Shown: positions 47,634-57,728, counted from the stretch's first letter. The stretch is 64,000 nucleotides of DNA from Prochlorococcus sp. AG-409-F19 (GCA_003215795.1 QCJV01000002.1:57945-121944); one strand, 5' to 3'. Program-made: numbers and translations. The notes: generated from the sequence alone by a model not told the origin.

Positions 47634-48782
47634 TTAACCTCTTAACTTAACCACCACATTTGAAATGGCTTGTACAGCTATTTCGATATTACTTAAGGTT
47701 GTTGAGCGACCGATGCTGAGACGTAATGATGCCTCAGCTTGTTGAGTTGTCCTTCCAAGAGAGATAAGCACATGGGAAGGAGATCCATTGCTGCATGCAG
47801 ACCCACTGCTGCAAGAGAGGAGAGGTCTTAATTGTTTATGTAAACGAGAACCAATGACACCACCTACGGTGAAATTTAAATTATTAGGCAATCTCCTTTC
47901 CAACGAACCATTAATTGTTAGATCAGGAATTTCATTATTTAAACCTTGCCAAAGTTGATCTCGAAGATCTTTGAGATATTTATAATGAACATCTAAATGT
48001 TCAATTGCAAGTTCTGCAGCCTTAACAAATCCAATCACTAATGGTACTGGAAGAGTGCCAGCTCTAATTCCATTCTCTTGATTACCACCCCATTGTAAAG
48101 GCATAACATCACAAGTTTCATTAACAATTAATAGTCCAATGCCTTTTGGGCCATAAATTTTATGACCACTAATACTTGCAAAATCAATCCCTATCTTCTT
48201 AAAATCAATTGGAACATTTCCAAAACCTTGTGCAGCATCTGAATGGAAAGTAATTCCGCGGGATTTACATAAAGAAGCGATTTCTGAAATAGGTTGAAGA
48301 ACTCCAATTTCATTATTAGCAACCATTACACTGACTAAAAAGGTATCCTCTGAAAATACATTCATTAAACTATCTAAAGTTATTATTCCATCTGAATTAG
48401 GGGTTAACTCAGTAACACGAAAACCTTCTTTTTCTAATTGTCTCAATGGCTGAATGACTGAATTGTGCTCCGTAGATATTGTGATCAAATGACCAGGTCT
48501 ACCATATTCCAAAGCTTTTGCCCTTGCATGACCAAGCAAAGCTAAATTATTGGCTTCAGTGGCACCGCTTGTAAAAATTAGTCGCTGAGATGAAATATCG
48601 AGAAGAGCTGCTAATTTATCTCTTGCAACAGTTATAGCTGCTGATGCATTAAGCCCAAGGCGATTCTGTTTACTTGAAGGATTGCCCCAAACCTCAGTCC
48701 AGTAAGGAGCCATAGCCTTCATCACCTCTTCAGAGCAGGGCGTAGTTGATTGATAATCAAATGCTAGTGGCGTAGTCTTCAT
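47634..48782 (-). CDS. Cysteine desulfurase (NifS/IscS family)
   Basis: A 382-residue PLP enzyme that removes sulfur from cysteine for Fe-S cluster assembly. Motifs: FDYQSTTPCSEEVMKAMAPYW, FTSGATEANNLALLG, STEHNSVI, VMVANNEIGVLQPI, the PLP lysine in ASISGHKIYGPKGIG and the active-site Cys loop SCSSGSACSNGSPSHVL (class I). I start at the ATG at 48782 (MKTTPLAF); the track ORF adds 19 non-conserved residues. It converges on rsmH with a 7 bp gap. Confidence 0.95.
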   Translation of the reverse strand: MKTTPLAFDYQSTTPCSEEVMKAMAPYWTEVWGNPSSKQNRLGLNASAAITVARDKLAALLDISSQRLIFTSGATEANNLALLGHARAKALEYGRPGHLITISTEHNSVIQPLRQLEKEGFRVTELTPNSDGIITLDSLMNVFSEDTFLVSVMVANNEIGVLQPISEIASLCKSRGITFHSDAAQGFGNVPIDFKKIGIDFASISGHKIYGPKGIGLLIVNETCDVMPLQWGGNQENGIRAGTLPVPLVIGFVKAAELAIEHLDVHYKYLKDLRDQLWQGLNNEIPDLTINGSLERRLPNNLNFTVGGVIGSRLHKQLRPLLSCSSGSACSNGSPSHVLISLGRTTQQAEASLRLSIGRSTTLSNIEIAVQAISNVVVKLRG

Positions 48783-48865
48783 TAATTCATTCGTGAAAAT
48801 TAACCAAACATCAATATCCTGGATGATATTGGTTTGCAAGTCCCAAGGTCTAAATACTCAATTTC

Positions 48866-49594
48866 ATGGAAGAACTATTACCTCAAAATCCAGAGAATCA
48901 AGAACAAGCTCGTATCTTACTAGTAGATGATGAGCCTGGTATTAGAACAGCTGTCCAAGCCTACTTAAAAGACGAAGGCTTTGATGTTGAAACTGCAATT
49001 GATGGTGAAGATGGCTTGCAAAAAGCAACTCAAATGATGCCCGATGTCGTAATTACTGACGTAATGATGCCTAGATGTGATGGATACGAGCTACTAAAGA
49101 AGCTTCGTTCAGACGAACGCCTTGGAGGAACACCGGTGATTTTTCTAACTGCAAAGGGCATGACATTGGACCGGACTCAAGGTTATGAAGCAGGAGTTGA
49201 TGATTACATTCCCAAACCATTCAATCCTGATGAATTAGTTGCAAGAGTAAGAAATGTCGTCAGAAGACAAGAACGTTTACTAGCAGAAGCAGCACGTTTT
49301 GCAGATACAGATGTTAGTCAAATGGCTAAGCAAATTACAGAGATAAAGTCGATGCTGACTCAGAGCGATAAAACTTCAGCAAGAAAAGATCTAATTCTTC
49401 CAAGCTTTACTCCTAGAGAAGCCAGTGTTCTTCAACTGGTTGCAGAAGGACTTATGAATAAGGAAATAGCAAGACAGCTGGAAACATCTATTAGGAATGT
49501 AGAGAAGTACGTCAGTCGACTATTCATCAAAACAGGAACTTCAAGTAGGACAGAGTTAGTAAGATATGCACTTGAGAATCACCTTGTAACTTAA
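48866..49594 (+). CDS. NarL/FixJ-type response regulator (Ycf29-like)
   Basis: A 242-residue two-component regulator. The receiver domain (about residues 17-135) carries ILLVDDEPGIR, the phosphoacceptor Asp in PDVVITDVMMPRCDGYELL, PVIFLTAKG and DDYIPKPFNPDELVARV. A linker of about 50 residues leads to a LuxR-type HTH (FTPREASVLQLVAEGLMNKEIARQLETSIRNVEKYVSRLFIKTGTSSRTELVRYAL). The arrangement matches the plastid-encoded Ycf29 and cyanobacterial NarL-type homologues. No sensor kinase is adjacent, so its partner is unknown. Confidence 0.88.
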   Translation: MEELLPQNPENQEQARILLVDDEPGIRTAVQAYLKDEGFDVETAIDGEDGLQKATQMMPDVVITDVMMPRCDGYELLKKLRSDERLGGTPVIFLTAKGMTLDRTQGYEAGVDDYIPKPFNPDELVARVRNVVRRQERLLAEAARFADTDVSQMAKQITEIKSMLTQSDKTSARKDLILPSFTPREASVLQLVAEGLMNKEIARQLETSIRNVEKYVSRLFIKTGTSSRTELVRYALENHLVT

Positions 49595-49596
49595 AG

Positions 49597-50313
49597 CTAT
49601 TTTATTTTTTCGAATTCAACTAATTGCGAAAAGTAAAAAGGTGCTTGATTAAGTTTTCTTTTTTTAACTCTAAAGCCACATTGAAATGCTGCATTCACTA
49701 TTCCTTTTTCTCTAAGAATATAAGCTCTTGTAGTTTTACTTGGGCCAGGGAAAAATTGGCCAATTGTCTTTAATAAAGCTAACAATGGACTATATGGCGC
49801 AAAGCTTACTATTAACCTTGTTTCAGTTAAATTGCACAAATGTCGTACCATTTCTTCAGCTGCTTTCTGTGGGTAATGAATAAATACATCTAAACAAATT
49901 ACAGTATGAAATAAACCACTCAAACTCTCTAAATCAGAAGTTTTCAATGTCATTCGTGTTAAATCAAGACCATCTAATTTTGCTCTTCGCTTAGTCTCTG
50001 CAACCATTGCATCTGAAATATCGCTTGCTACAACAGAAGCAGCACCCAATGATAAAAGAGGCAAAGAAAGGCTCCCAACACCACAACCTGCATCGCAAAA
50101 TGATTGCTGGCTAATACCACCAGCTTCTTTAATCCAAGAGAGAACATCATCAACAGTCTTTTGGTGCCCTATTCGAATATTTCGTTGCACCTTATTAACA
50201 TCATCACTATTGCTATAAATTCTGTTCCACCTTTCAAAACCAGTACCATTGAAATAAGTCAAGACTTCAGCCTTTTCAGACTGCTTTTGTTCTTGTAAAC
50301 CTTCCTCTTGCAT
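49597..50313 (-). CDS. chlM: Magnesium-protoporphyrin IX methyltransferase
   Basis: A 238-residue SAM enzyme that methylates Mg-protoporphyrin IX in chlorophyll synthesis. The N-terminal VLTYFNGTGFERWNRIYSNSDDVNKVQRNIRIGHQKTVDDVLSWI is diagnostic of ChlM/BchM. The SAM motif is SFCDAGCGVGSLSLPLLSLGAASVVASDISDAMV, and HTVICLDVFIHYPQKAAEEMV follows. It converges with the response-regulator gene with a 2 bp gap. Confidence 0.96.
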   Translation of the reverse strand: MQEEGLQEQKQSEKAEVLTYFNGTGFERWNRIYSNSDDVNKVQRNIRIGHQKTVDDVLSWIKEAGGISQQSFCDAGCGVGSLSLPLLSLGAASVVASDISDAMVAETKRRAKLDGLDLTRMTLKTSDLESLSGLFHTVICLDVFIHYPQKAAEEMVRHLCNLTETRLIVSFAPYSPLLALLKTIGQFFPGPSKTTRAYILREKGIVNAAFQCGFRVKKRKLNQAPFYFSQLVEFEKIK

Positions 50314-50340
50314 TGGAAAAAAGATTGATAGAGAAAGATA

Positions 50341-51504
50341 CTACTCAGCTGGCTTCCAATTAAGTAAATTAGATTCCAAATGAAACTGCCATCTCAACAA
50401 TTCCTTTAGAGAACGTCCAATAAAGAATTCCTGAATTTTTTTTCCCTGTTGAAATAAAAGCCTAGGCGAAACCGTTGCTGCCCATACAGCAAAAGAAGGG
50501 TCTCCAGTCCATTTAGCCAATTTCATGCAGCCATCCAACAATGGAAAAGTTGTTCCAGCCAAAGTACCATCTTCCAATCTACAAGAACCCTCCTCAATGG
50601 ATAAAAACCTTTGATCCCATAGAAAATATTTCTCTTGCAAGCCATAAGGAGCCAAAGCATCACTAACTAAAAACAGTCGATTAGCAGCCAACTTATACAA
50701 AATCAAAGCCATATTAGGGTGCACATGAATGCCATCAGCTATCAGGCCCATCGCAATTCCATCTTGCAAAAGGGCAACAGAAACAGGGCCTGGCTCCCTG
50801 TGATTTAGTTCAGGCATTGCATTGAAGCAATGAGTAATCATGCTGACACCTAAATCAAAAGCAGCTTTGCATTGTTCTGTATTTGCTGCGGAATGCCCCA
50901 ATGAAACAAGAATTCCAAGCTCATTTAATTTTCGTATAACTTCTATAGAGCCTTCTAACTCAGGGGCCAAAGTAAATAAAGAGATTTCCTTTTCAAATCC
51001 GCTAATTCTTTCTTTTAACGCTTGCAAACTGGGCAAACAAATCTGATTAGGATCATGAGCTCCTTGAAAAGTTGGTGCCAGAAAAGGACCTTCAATATGA
51101 GCTCCAAGCAACTTACATCTCCTATGAGAGCTTTGCTCCCTAGCTTGCCTCAAAGCCATTAAAGAATTTCTTAAAGATGAAACACTGCAACTGACCAGTG
51201 TTGGTGCAATCGCTTCAACGCCATCACTCCAAAGAAGATCCAATAAATCATTTAACTGCGGTAATTGTTGAACATCTAAATCTGTAAAAGATAAACCAAG
51301 CCCACCATTGATTTGAAGGTCTACTCCTCTTGGGCTCAACAAATCACCATCCCAATCTTCATCCTCAAGAGATGGCACTGCAACAGTTGACATTGGTTTT
51401 AAGGAGCATATCTGATCCTTGTCATCAACGTGAACACACCACAACTCTTCATTTAAGGAAGTGTTCAATGGTCCTGGTATTCGAATATTTATTAAATTGC
51501 GCAT
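50341..51504 (-). CDS. nagA: N-acetylglucosamine-6-phosphate deacetylase
   Basis: A 387-residue amidohydrolase that deacetylates GlcNAc-6-P in amino-sugar recycling. Motifs: GVDLQINGGLGLSFTD (metal-binding HxN replaced by QIN, as in other NagA of this clade), LLGAHIEGPFLAPTFQGAHDPN, LVSLGHSAANTEQCKAAFDLGVSMITHCFNAMPELNHREPG, GLIADGIHVHPNM and LVSDALAP. GlcNAc-6-P could come from turnover of cell-wall sugars. It is 27 bp upstream of chlM on the same strand. Confidence 0.92.
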   Translation of the reverse strand: MRNLINIRIPGPLNTSLNEELWCVHVDDKDQICSLKPMSTVAVPSLEDEDWDGDLLSPRGVDLQINGGLGLSFTDLDVQQLPQLNDLLDLLWSDGVEAIAPTLVSCSVSSLRNSLMALRQAREQSSHRRCKLLGAHIEGPFLAPTFQGAHDPNQICLPSLQALKERISGFEKEISLFTLAPELEGSIEVIRKLNELGILVSLGHSAANTEQCKAAFDLGVSMITHCFNAMPELNHREPGPVSVALLQDGIAMGLIADGIHVHPNMALILYKLAANRLFLVSDALAPYGLQEKYFLWDQRFLSIEEGSCRLEDGTLAGTTFPLLDGCMKLAKWTGDPSFAVWAATVSPRLLFQQGKKIQEFFIGRSLKELLRWQFHLESNLLNWKPAE

Positions 51505-51561
51505 GTCAGTGAATAGTTCGAAGAGCTAATGCAGAATTTATAATTCTCGTCATTATTATTA

Positions 51562-52119
51562 ATGAACCTTGCATCCCAAAACGTGACTTCAGCAAATGCT
51601 GAACAAAGCAACTCAGTAGCTGTGATAATGGGTAGCGATTCAGATTTACCTTCACTTCAACCAGCAATTAAAATTCTAGAAGATTTTGGTATCCAAGTAG
51701 AGACACGAATACTTTCAGCGCATAGGACGCCTCATAAAATGATTCAATTCGCAGATGAAGCAGAAAGTAAAGGTCTCAAAGTAATAATTGCTGGTGCTGG
51801 AGGAGCTGCTCATTTGCCAGGAATGGTTGCTTCTCTAACGAATATCCCTGTTATTGGAGTACCAATTTCAACCAAAACTCTAAAAGGTATTGATTCCTTA
51901 TACTCAATCGTACAAATGCCTGGAGGGATACCAGTTGCAACAGTTGCAATCAACGGTGGCTTAAACGCAGGATTATTGGCAGCACAAATCTTAGGTACTG
52001 CAATCCCATCAATAAGATCAGAAGTATCACAATATAGAAAAAAACTACGCAATGAAGTTAAAACAAAAGATCAAAAGCTAATTGACATTGGCATCTCGCA
52101 ATATATCGCCGACATGTGA
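51562..52119 (+). CDS. purE: N5-carboxyaminoimidazole ribonucleotide mutase
   Basis: A 185-residue PurE (class I) of purine synthesis, converting N5-CAIR to CAIR. Motifs: AVIMGSDSDLPSLQPAI, ILSAHRTPHKM, VIIAGAGGAAHLPGMVASLT, PVIGVPIS and MPGGIPVATVAINGGLNAGLLAAQIL. About 18 extra N-terminal residues precede the core. It is divergent from nagA and converges on cysC with a 7 bp gap. Confidence 0.97.
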   Translation: MNLASQNVTSANAEQSNSVAVIMGSDSDLPSLQPAIKILEDFGIQVETRILSAHRTPHKMIQFADEAESKGLKVIIAGAGGAAHLPGMVASLTNIPVIGVPISTKTLKGIDSLYSIVQMPGGIPVATVAINGGLNAGLLAAQILGTAIPSIRSEVSQYRKKLRNEVKTKDQKLIDIGISQYIADM

Positions 52120-52126
52120 ACTATCT

Positions 52127-52732
52127 TTATTGAAAAATGTTGAGCTCAATTAATTTCCTGATCACATCATCGACACACTCATCTAAACCCTGTAATGCAG
52201 TATCAATCTTCAAGTCTGGCTTTTCAGGCTCTTCATAAGGACTAGAGATGCCAGTGAAATCTTTAATCTCCCCTGCTCTTGCTTTTGCATAAAGACCCTT
52301 AGTATCACGTTTCTCACAGACCTCTAAGTTCGCAGCGCAATAGATCTCCAAAAAATCATTTTCCTTAACCAAACGTCTCGCCTTTTCCCGATCACTACGA
52401 AAAGGAGATACAAAAGCAGTCAAAACAATAATTCCAGCATCTAAAAATAGCTTGGACACCTCACCAATCCGACGAATATTCTCTTCCCTATCCGAATCAG
52501 AAAACCCTAAATCTTTACACAAGCCATGACGAATGTTATCTCCATCTAATACATAAGTTGATAGTCCTTTGTTAAACAAAGCTACATTCACAGCATTCGC
52601 TAAAGTGCTTTTTCCTGATCCTGACAACCCTGTAAACCAAAGAATGACACTTTTATGATTTCTTCTGTGCTCAAGAGACTCTCGATTGATAGAAGCCTTA
52701 TGCCAAACAATATTTGATGAATTAGTAGTCAT
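52127..52732 (-). CDS. cysC: Adenylylsulfate (APS) kinase
   Basis: A 201-residue kinase making PAPS from APS for sulfation or assimilatory reduction. Motifs: LWFTGLSGSGKSTLANAV (P-loop), YVLDGDNIRHGLCKDLGFSDSDREENIRRIGEVSKLFLDAG, FVSPFRSDREKAR and IYCAANLEVCEKRDTKGLYAKARAGEI. I start at the ATG at 52732 (MTTNSSNIVWH), since IVWH is the conserved N-terminus; the track ORF adds ten codons. It is downstream of the SUI1 gene on the same strand. Confidence 0.95.
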   Translation of the reverse strand: MTTNSSNIVWHKASINRESLEHRRNHKSVILWFTGLSGSGKSTLANAVNVALFNKGLSTYVLDGDNIRHGLCKDLGFSDSDREENIRRIGEVSKLFLDAGIIVLTAFVSPFRSDREKARRLVKENDFLEIYCAANLEVCEKRDTKGLYAKARAGEIKDFTGISSPYEEPEKPDLKIDTALQGLDECVDDVIRKLIELNIFQ

Positions 52733-52801
52733 TTCTCTTTTAGATCGTGTAAGCGTTTCCAATCACAATTTTTACATGTTAATGGAATCCTTTTTCTAGA
52801 T

Positions 52802-53125
52802 TTATCCACCAGATTGCTTTGGATGGAAACCATCTTTCTTTAAAAATTCAATTGCAGACTGGACCTGGTCTCCCTGCAATTCAATATTTTCTGCTTTTAA
52901 TGTTCCTCCAGTACCACATTTAGTTTTGAGTTTCTTTAAAAGCTTTCGTAATTCAATATCACTCAAATCTAATCCAGTAATAATCGTGACGGTTTTACCT
53001 CCCCTACCTCCTCTTAATCGCTGCACTCGCACTAATTGGTCAACCTTTGATTTGATGTCTAAAGATTTTTTCGCACTCGAATTTTGTGCAGGATTTTCAA
53101 ATTCTCTCCAAATTCCTTTAGGCAT
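52802..53125 (-). CDS. SUI1/YciH-family translation initiation factor
   Basis: A 107-residue protein related to eIF1 and E. coli YciH. The conserved core is VRVQRLRGGRGGKTVTIITGLDLSDIELRKLLKKLKTKCGTGGTLKAENIELQGDQVQSAIEFLKKDGFHPKQSGG. Bacterial members are thought to influence start-codon selection. The N-terminal 40 residues are polar and variable. It is divergent from trpB with a 46 bp gap. Confidence 0.94.
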   Translation of the reverse strand: MPKGIWREFENPAQNSSAKKSLDIKSKVDQLVRVQRLRGGRGGKTVTIITGLDLSDIELRKLLKKLKTKCGTGGTLKAENIELQGDQVQSAIEFLKKDGFHPKQSGG

Positions 53126-53171
53126 TTTCGTTTAAGTCTCTAACCTATTAAATATCTTCCCTCTTTATCAG

Positions 53172-54422
53172 GTGACAAGCCCAGTTCCTTCTCAACCAAA
53201 AGATCATGATCTTGTTATTACTGCACGTCCCTCTTCTATAGGAAGATTTGGTCGCTATGGAGGCCAATATGTACCAGAAACACTCATCCCTGCATTAACT
53301 GAACTAGAGAAAGCAGCAAAAACAGCCTGGCAAGACCAGTCTTTTACACAAGAACTATCACAATTATTACAAACTTATGTAGGTAGGGAAACACCCTTAT
53401 ATGAAGCGAAGAGACTTAGCGAGCACTATCAAGGCAAAAATGGTGGCCCAAGGATTTGGCTGAAAAGAGAAGATTTAAATCACACAGGAGCTCACAAAAT
53501 CAATAATGCCTTAGGACAGGCTCTTTTAGCTATAAGAATGGGAAAAAAAAGAATTATTGCTGAGACTGGAGCCGGACAACATGGAGTAGCAACAGCCACT
53601 GTATGTGCTCGTTTTGGACTGAAATGCGTTATTTACATGGGCAAAGAAGATATGGAAAGGCAAGCATTAAATGTTTTCAGGATGAAATTACTCGGAGCCA
53701 AGGTTCATCCTGTGACTGCTGGAACTGCAACACTAAAAGATGCCACTAGTGAAGCAATTCGAGATTGGGTCACGAATGTCGAATCAACTCACTATATTCT
53801 TGGATCAGTTGCTGGACCACATCCTTATCCAATGCTGGTAAGAGATTTTCATGCAGTCATTGGTGAAGAAGCAAAAGAACAATGCCAAAAAGCCTTTGGC
53901 AGGTCTCCTGATGTCCTCCTGGCCTGCGTAGGTGGAGGGTCTAATGCAATGGGATTATTCCATCCTTTTGTTGAAGATAGATCAGTAAGAATGATTGGAG
54001 TAGAAGCTGCAGGAGAAGGGGTAAATACAAACCGCCATGCCGCAACAATTACAGAAGGTCGCATAGGTGTTTTACATGGTGCTATGAGTCTTCTTCTCCA
54101 AGACGCCAATGGCCAAGTTAAAGAAGCTCATTCAATTAGTGCAGGGCTTGATTACCCAGGAGTTGGTCCTGAACATAGTTACTTCAAAGAAATTGGGAGA
54201 GCAGAATATGTCGCAATAACTGATCAAGAGGCACTTAGTGCGCTTCAACTAGTCAGTGAGAAAGAGGGAATCATTCCTGCATTAGAAACTGCTCATGCTT
54301 TTGCATTTCTGGAAAAGCTTTGTCCAGATCTACCTCAAGGGACAGAAATTGTTATTAATTGTTCTGGGCGCGGCGACAAAGATGTAAACACAGTCGCAAA
54401 AAGCCTGAATTATATGGATTGA
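53172..54422 (+). CDS. trpB: Tryptophan synthase beta subunit
   Basis: A 416-residue PLP enzyme joining indole and serine. Motifs: [43 protein letters not shown] (PLP lysine), [30 protein letters not shown] and [24 protein letters not shown]. The start is a GTG at 53172. It stands alone; trpA is not in the window, while a TrpG-type subunit is at 36.1 kb. Confidence 0.97.
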   Translation: MTSPVPSQPKDHDLVITARPSSIGRFGRYGGQYVPETLIPALTELEKAAKTAWQDQSFTQELSQLLQTYVGRETPLYEAKRLSEHYQGKNGGPRIWLKREDLNHTGAHKINNALGQALLAIRMGKKRIIAETGAGQHGVATATVCARFGLKCVIYMGKEDMERQALNVFRMKLLGAKVHPVTAGTATLKDATSEAIRDWVTNVESTHYILGSVAGPHPYPMLVRDFHAVIGEEAKEQCQKAFGRSPDVLLACVGGGSNAMGLFHPFVEDRSVRMIGVEAAGEGVNTNRHAATITEGRIGVLHGAMSLLLQDANGQVKEAHSISAGLDYPGVGPEHSYFKEIGRAEYVAITDQEALSALQLVSEKEGIIPALETAHAFAFLEKLCPDLPQGTEIVINCSGRGDKDVNTVAKSLNYMD

Positions 54423-54442
54423 CTTTTCTTTAAATCATAAAA

Positions 54443-54796
54443 TTAATATCGTGGTACTGAATCGTCTACTTCCTGGCTCCAAGCATCTATTCCACCTTTA
54501 AGATTCCAGACTGGATAATGAAAGTCCTGTTCTAATAGCCAAACGCCAAAATTCCAACTTCTCAAACCAGAATGGCAAAGAACCACAATTTTTTTTTCAA
54601 GCGGTAAGTTTTCTCGAAACGTTTGAGACCAAGAGCTGAATCCACTTAATGGCAAATGTAACACTTGGTAGGGGAAAGGAGCTATCGTCAATTCTTCTGT
54701 TTCTCTAACATCTACTAGAATTAACCTGGAGGGATCATCAAGTATCCATGTCTGCAAGTCTTCTGGAGAAATCTGTATGGGAATTTTCTGATTCAT
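54443..54796 (-). CDS. Rhodanese-like domain protein
   Basis: A 117-residue single-domain rhodanese. It shows LILVDVRETEELTIAPF, the active-site loop VVLCHSGLRSWNFGVWLL with the catalytic Cys, and VWNLKGGIDAWSQEVD. Such domains carry persulfide sulfur; the physiological acceptor is unknown. It converges with trpB by 20 bp and diverges from the DUF3352 gene. Confidence 0.93.
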   Translation of the reverse strand: MNQKIPIQISPEDLQTWILDDPSRLILVDVRETEELTIAPFPYQVLHLPLSGFSSWSQTFRENLPLEKKIVVLCHSGLRSWNFGVWLLEQDFHYPVWNLKGGIDAWSQEVDDSVPRY

Positions 54797-54870
54797 TTCA
54801 TTATTGTATAGAGCTAAAAGAGTTTTAATCGCTTATATAGAAGATTAGCTAAGCAAAGTAATTCAAGTAT

Positions 54871-56475
54871 ATGAAGGCAAACCCCTTCGTTTTCAGCTTA
54901 GGTTTAACTCTTGTACTCATAGTGGTAGCTACACTAGGAATATGGAAAGAATCAAATACAAACAAGCCTTTGAAGCTAGACATTCAAACAATAGAGGTTC
55001 CTGACTCCGGTAGATATATTCCTAAAAATTCATATCTCACAATTCATTTCAATATAGATGCTAATCAGATACCCAAATACATAGCATCACTTTCAACGCA
55101 AAAAAAACATAATCTGGCACTAAACAAAGGGAACACTTTTAGAAACGGTTTATTTGCATTAATAGGTTTAGATTTTGAACAAGACCTATCAAAATGGATC
55201 AAGCCTAGGTTTAGTTTTTCTATTTTAAATAATGTCGGTGTTCCTAACGAGAAAGCTTGGTTATTAGCTCTAGAAGGTATTAATAATGATGCAACTCAAA
55301 ACTTCATAACTAGCTACTGGGAAAAGCAAAGTTCTAGTGGATTAGAAATAGAAAAAGAGGAATTTGAAGGGGAATATATAATACACGAAATAAATCAGAA
55401 TCTTGAAAATGACAACCAGTCAATTTCCATGTCGCTATTTGACAATAATGTGCTTATAGTTTCCTCCGACAAGCAAGTAATTGAACAAGCAATCCAAGTT
55501 TCCAAGGATCCAAGTAAAAATCAACTATTCGATAATGAATTAAAAGAAACAATAGCTAATCTTGATGATGGTTCTGCATTAATAACTGCGTCATCAGAAG
55601 CACTTCAATCCTTTTTACAGGTTCCAGCACTAGTTGTTGAAAAAATTAAACCTAGTGGATTTGCAGCATCAGTCAAAGCCGAAGGCAATAAAATATTCTT
55701 AGATAGTTATTTTAAATTTAATGAAAATTTCAATTTCATGGGAACTAATAATAACAATGATGTAATTCCATTTAACTATCAAGAATTAAACCTTGAAAAT
55801 ATAGCTATTATTAATAAAGCTACGAAATTAATAGATATAGATAAAGCAGATATTTACTCCAAATGGTTTGGCGATTTGTTCAGAAAGTCATTATTAGATT
55901 TTCAGACACCTATATCAAATATAATTGTTGAACTGGAGAAAGATGAATTGATCATAGGTACTAATACGAAAGGATGGCTATTAGGAGTTAAAGGTGATGA
56001 TATATTAAGCAAGATTGAGTCAATTCTTGAAGATCAAGGTTTCAACAAATCAATTGTAAACCTACAAGATAAAACAATAACAGTATGGTCAAAGCTAGTT
56101 GTTAAGCGAGAAGAACTTCTTTATGAATTATTTCCTAAAATTGAGTTAATATTATCAAAAACACCTAATATCAATTTGTGGACAAATGATATTTCCTTGC
56201 TAGAAGAAAGACATAGAGAAAATCAATCTGGTCAGCAAATAGATCAACTAAATCAAATAGTGACAAAACCAGAAATTGAGACAACCCAGAAATTATCACT
56301 TGGAGAAGACTCTACTCAACGAATCTTAAATAGTTGGAAACCTTGGCAAATAATAAAAACAGGTGTCAGTAAAGCTCCTAATCTGAAAGCAACCCATTTA
56401 GAATTAAATGTTGGGGAAGATAATCAAAATGAGGAATCAGCTTTAAATTTAAGGGGGGTACTATCAATAAATTAA
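54871..56475 (+). CDS. DUF3352 family protein, membrane-anchored
   Basis: A 534-residue cyanobacterial protein. One N-terminal membrane segment (FVFSLGLTLVLIVVATLGIW, residues 6-25) is followed by a large, probably periplasmic or lumenal, domain. Family-like phrases include SGRYIPKNSYLTIHFNIDANQIPKYI and LKETIANLDDGSALITASSEALQSF. Several repeated beta-alpha units are suggested. Function is unknown. The sequence is unusually rich in Asn and Lys, typical of fast-evolving picocyanobacterial envelope proteins. It lies 75 bp from citrate synthase. Confidence 0.8.
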   Translation: MKANPFVFSLGLTLVLIVVATLGIWKESNTNKPLKLDIQTIEVPDSGRYIPKNSYLTIHFNIDANQIPKYIASLSTQKKHNLALNKGNTFRNGLFALIGLDFEQDLSKWIKPRFSFSILNNVGVPNEKAWLLALEGINNDATQNFITSYWEKQSSSGLEIEKEEFEGEYIIHEINQNLENDNQSISMSLFDNNVLIVSSDKQVIEQAIQVSKDPSKNQLFDNELKETIANLDDGSALITASSEALQSFLQVPALVVEKIKPSGFAASVKAEGNKIFLDSYFKFNENFNFMGTNNNNDVIPFNYQELNLENIAIINKATKLIDIDKADIYSKWFGDLFRKSLLDFQTPISNIIVELEKDELIIGTNTKGWLLGVKGDDILSKIESILEDQGFNKSIVNLQDKTITVWSKLVVKREELLYELFPKIELILSKTPNINLWTNDISLLEERHRENQSGQQIDQLNQIVTKPEIETTQKLSLGEDSTQRILNSWKPWQIIKTGVSKAPNLKATHLELNVGEDNQNEESALNLRGVLSIN

Positions 56476-56549
56476 TAATTTTGCTTTGACGTACTGATCA
56501 AACACTTATTTTCAAATAAAAAAAGAAGTATCTTTATTGATGGAAAGCT

Positions 56550-57728
56550 TTGGAGCATAAAGCTATAGAAAATTCAAAAAATACAACCAACCTGGTGTTA
56601 AGACCAGGCCTTGAAGGTGTTCCAGTTACTCAATCGGCGATCTGTGATATTGATGGGAATCAAGGAGAGCTCAACTATAGAGGTTATCCAATTGCAGAAT
56701 TAGCAGCCAAAAGCAGTTTCTTAGAAACGACTTTTCTTCTTATTTGGGGCGAACTACCAAGCGCAAGCCAATTAAGAGATTTCGAAGAAGCAATTCAAAT
56801 GCATCGTCGTTTAAGTTTCAGAGTAAGAGATATGATGAAATGCTTTCCCGCATCAGGTCATCCAATGGATGCACTCCAATCGAGTGCTGCTTCTTTAGGG
56901 CTCTTTTACTCAAGAAGAGCAATAGATGATCCAGAATATATCTATGACGCAGTTGTTAGATTAATAGCCAAAATACCCACAATGGTTGCTGCTTTTCAGC
57001 TAATCCGAAAAGGGGAGGATCCGATAAGACCTAGAGACGATTTACCTTATTCAGCCAATTTCCTTTATATGCTTACTGAAAAGGAGCCAGATCCTCTTGC
57101 AGCACGAGTATTCGATAGATGTCTAATCCTTCATGCAGAGCACAGCTTAAATGCAAGTACATTTAGTGCTCGAGTTACTGCAAGTACATTGACAGATCCT
57201 TACGCAGTGATTGCTTCAGCAGTTGGAACTCTTGCAGGACCGTTGCATGGGGGGGCAAACGAAGATGTTATTGCCATGCTTGAAGAAATTAATTCACCTG
57301 ACAAAGCTAAGGCATATTTAGAACGTGCAATCACCAAAAAAACAAAAATCATGGGCTTTGGGCATAGAGAATACAAGGTAAAAGATCCTAGAGCTACTCT
57401 CCTTCAAAGTTTTGCAGAAGATTTGTTTGCCCGCTTTGGAACAGATGAAATGTATAACGTAGCAAAAGCAGTCGAGAATGAAGCTTCTCCGTTGCTAGGT
57501 CCAAAAGGGATATACCCAAATGTTGACTTCTATTCAGGTCTTGTTTATAGAAAATTAGGGATTCCTAGAGATCTATTTACTCCTATTTTTGCAATTTCAA
57601 GAGTTGCTGGATGGCTTGCACATTGGCGCGAGCAACTGAGTGCAAATAGAATCTTTCGGCCCACGCAAATTTATACAGGTGCTAAAACGAGAACTTGGGT
57701 CGCTTTAGATGAGCGAGCTAAGAACTAA
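56550..57728 (+). CDS. gltA: Citrate synthase
   Basis: A 392-residue citrate synthase condensing oxaloacetate and acetyl-CoA, in cyanobacteria mainly to supply 2-oxoglutarate for nitrogen assimilation. Motifs: RPGLEGVPVTQSAICDIDGNQGELNYRGYPI, LILHAEHSLNASTFSARVTAS, AGPLHGGANEDVIAML, KIMGFGHREYKVKDPRA and NVDFYSGLVYRKLGIP. The start is a TTG at 56550, since no in-frame ATG lies near the conserved N-terminus. A short out-of-frame ATG ORF (56540-56560) overlaps this TTG. Confidence 0.95.
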   Translation: MEHKAIENSKNTTNLVLRPGLEGVPVTQSAICDIDGNQGELNYRGYPIAELAAKSSFLETTFLLIWGELPSASQLRDFEEAIQMHRRLSFRVRDMMKCFPASGHPMDALQSSAASLGLFYSRRAIDDPEYIYDAVVRLIAKIPTMVAAFQLIRKGEDPIRPRDDLPYSANFLYMLTEKEPDPLAARVFDRCLILHAEHSLNASTFSARVTASTLTDPYAVIASAVGTLAGPLHGGANEDVIAMLEEINSPDKAKAYLERAITKKTKIMGFGHREYKVKDPRATLLQSFAEDLFARFGTDEMYNVAKAVENEASPLLGPKGIYPNVDFYSGLVYRKLGIPRDLFTPIFAISRVAGWLAHWREQLSANRIFRPTQIYTGAKTRTWVALDERAKN

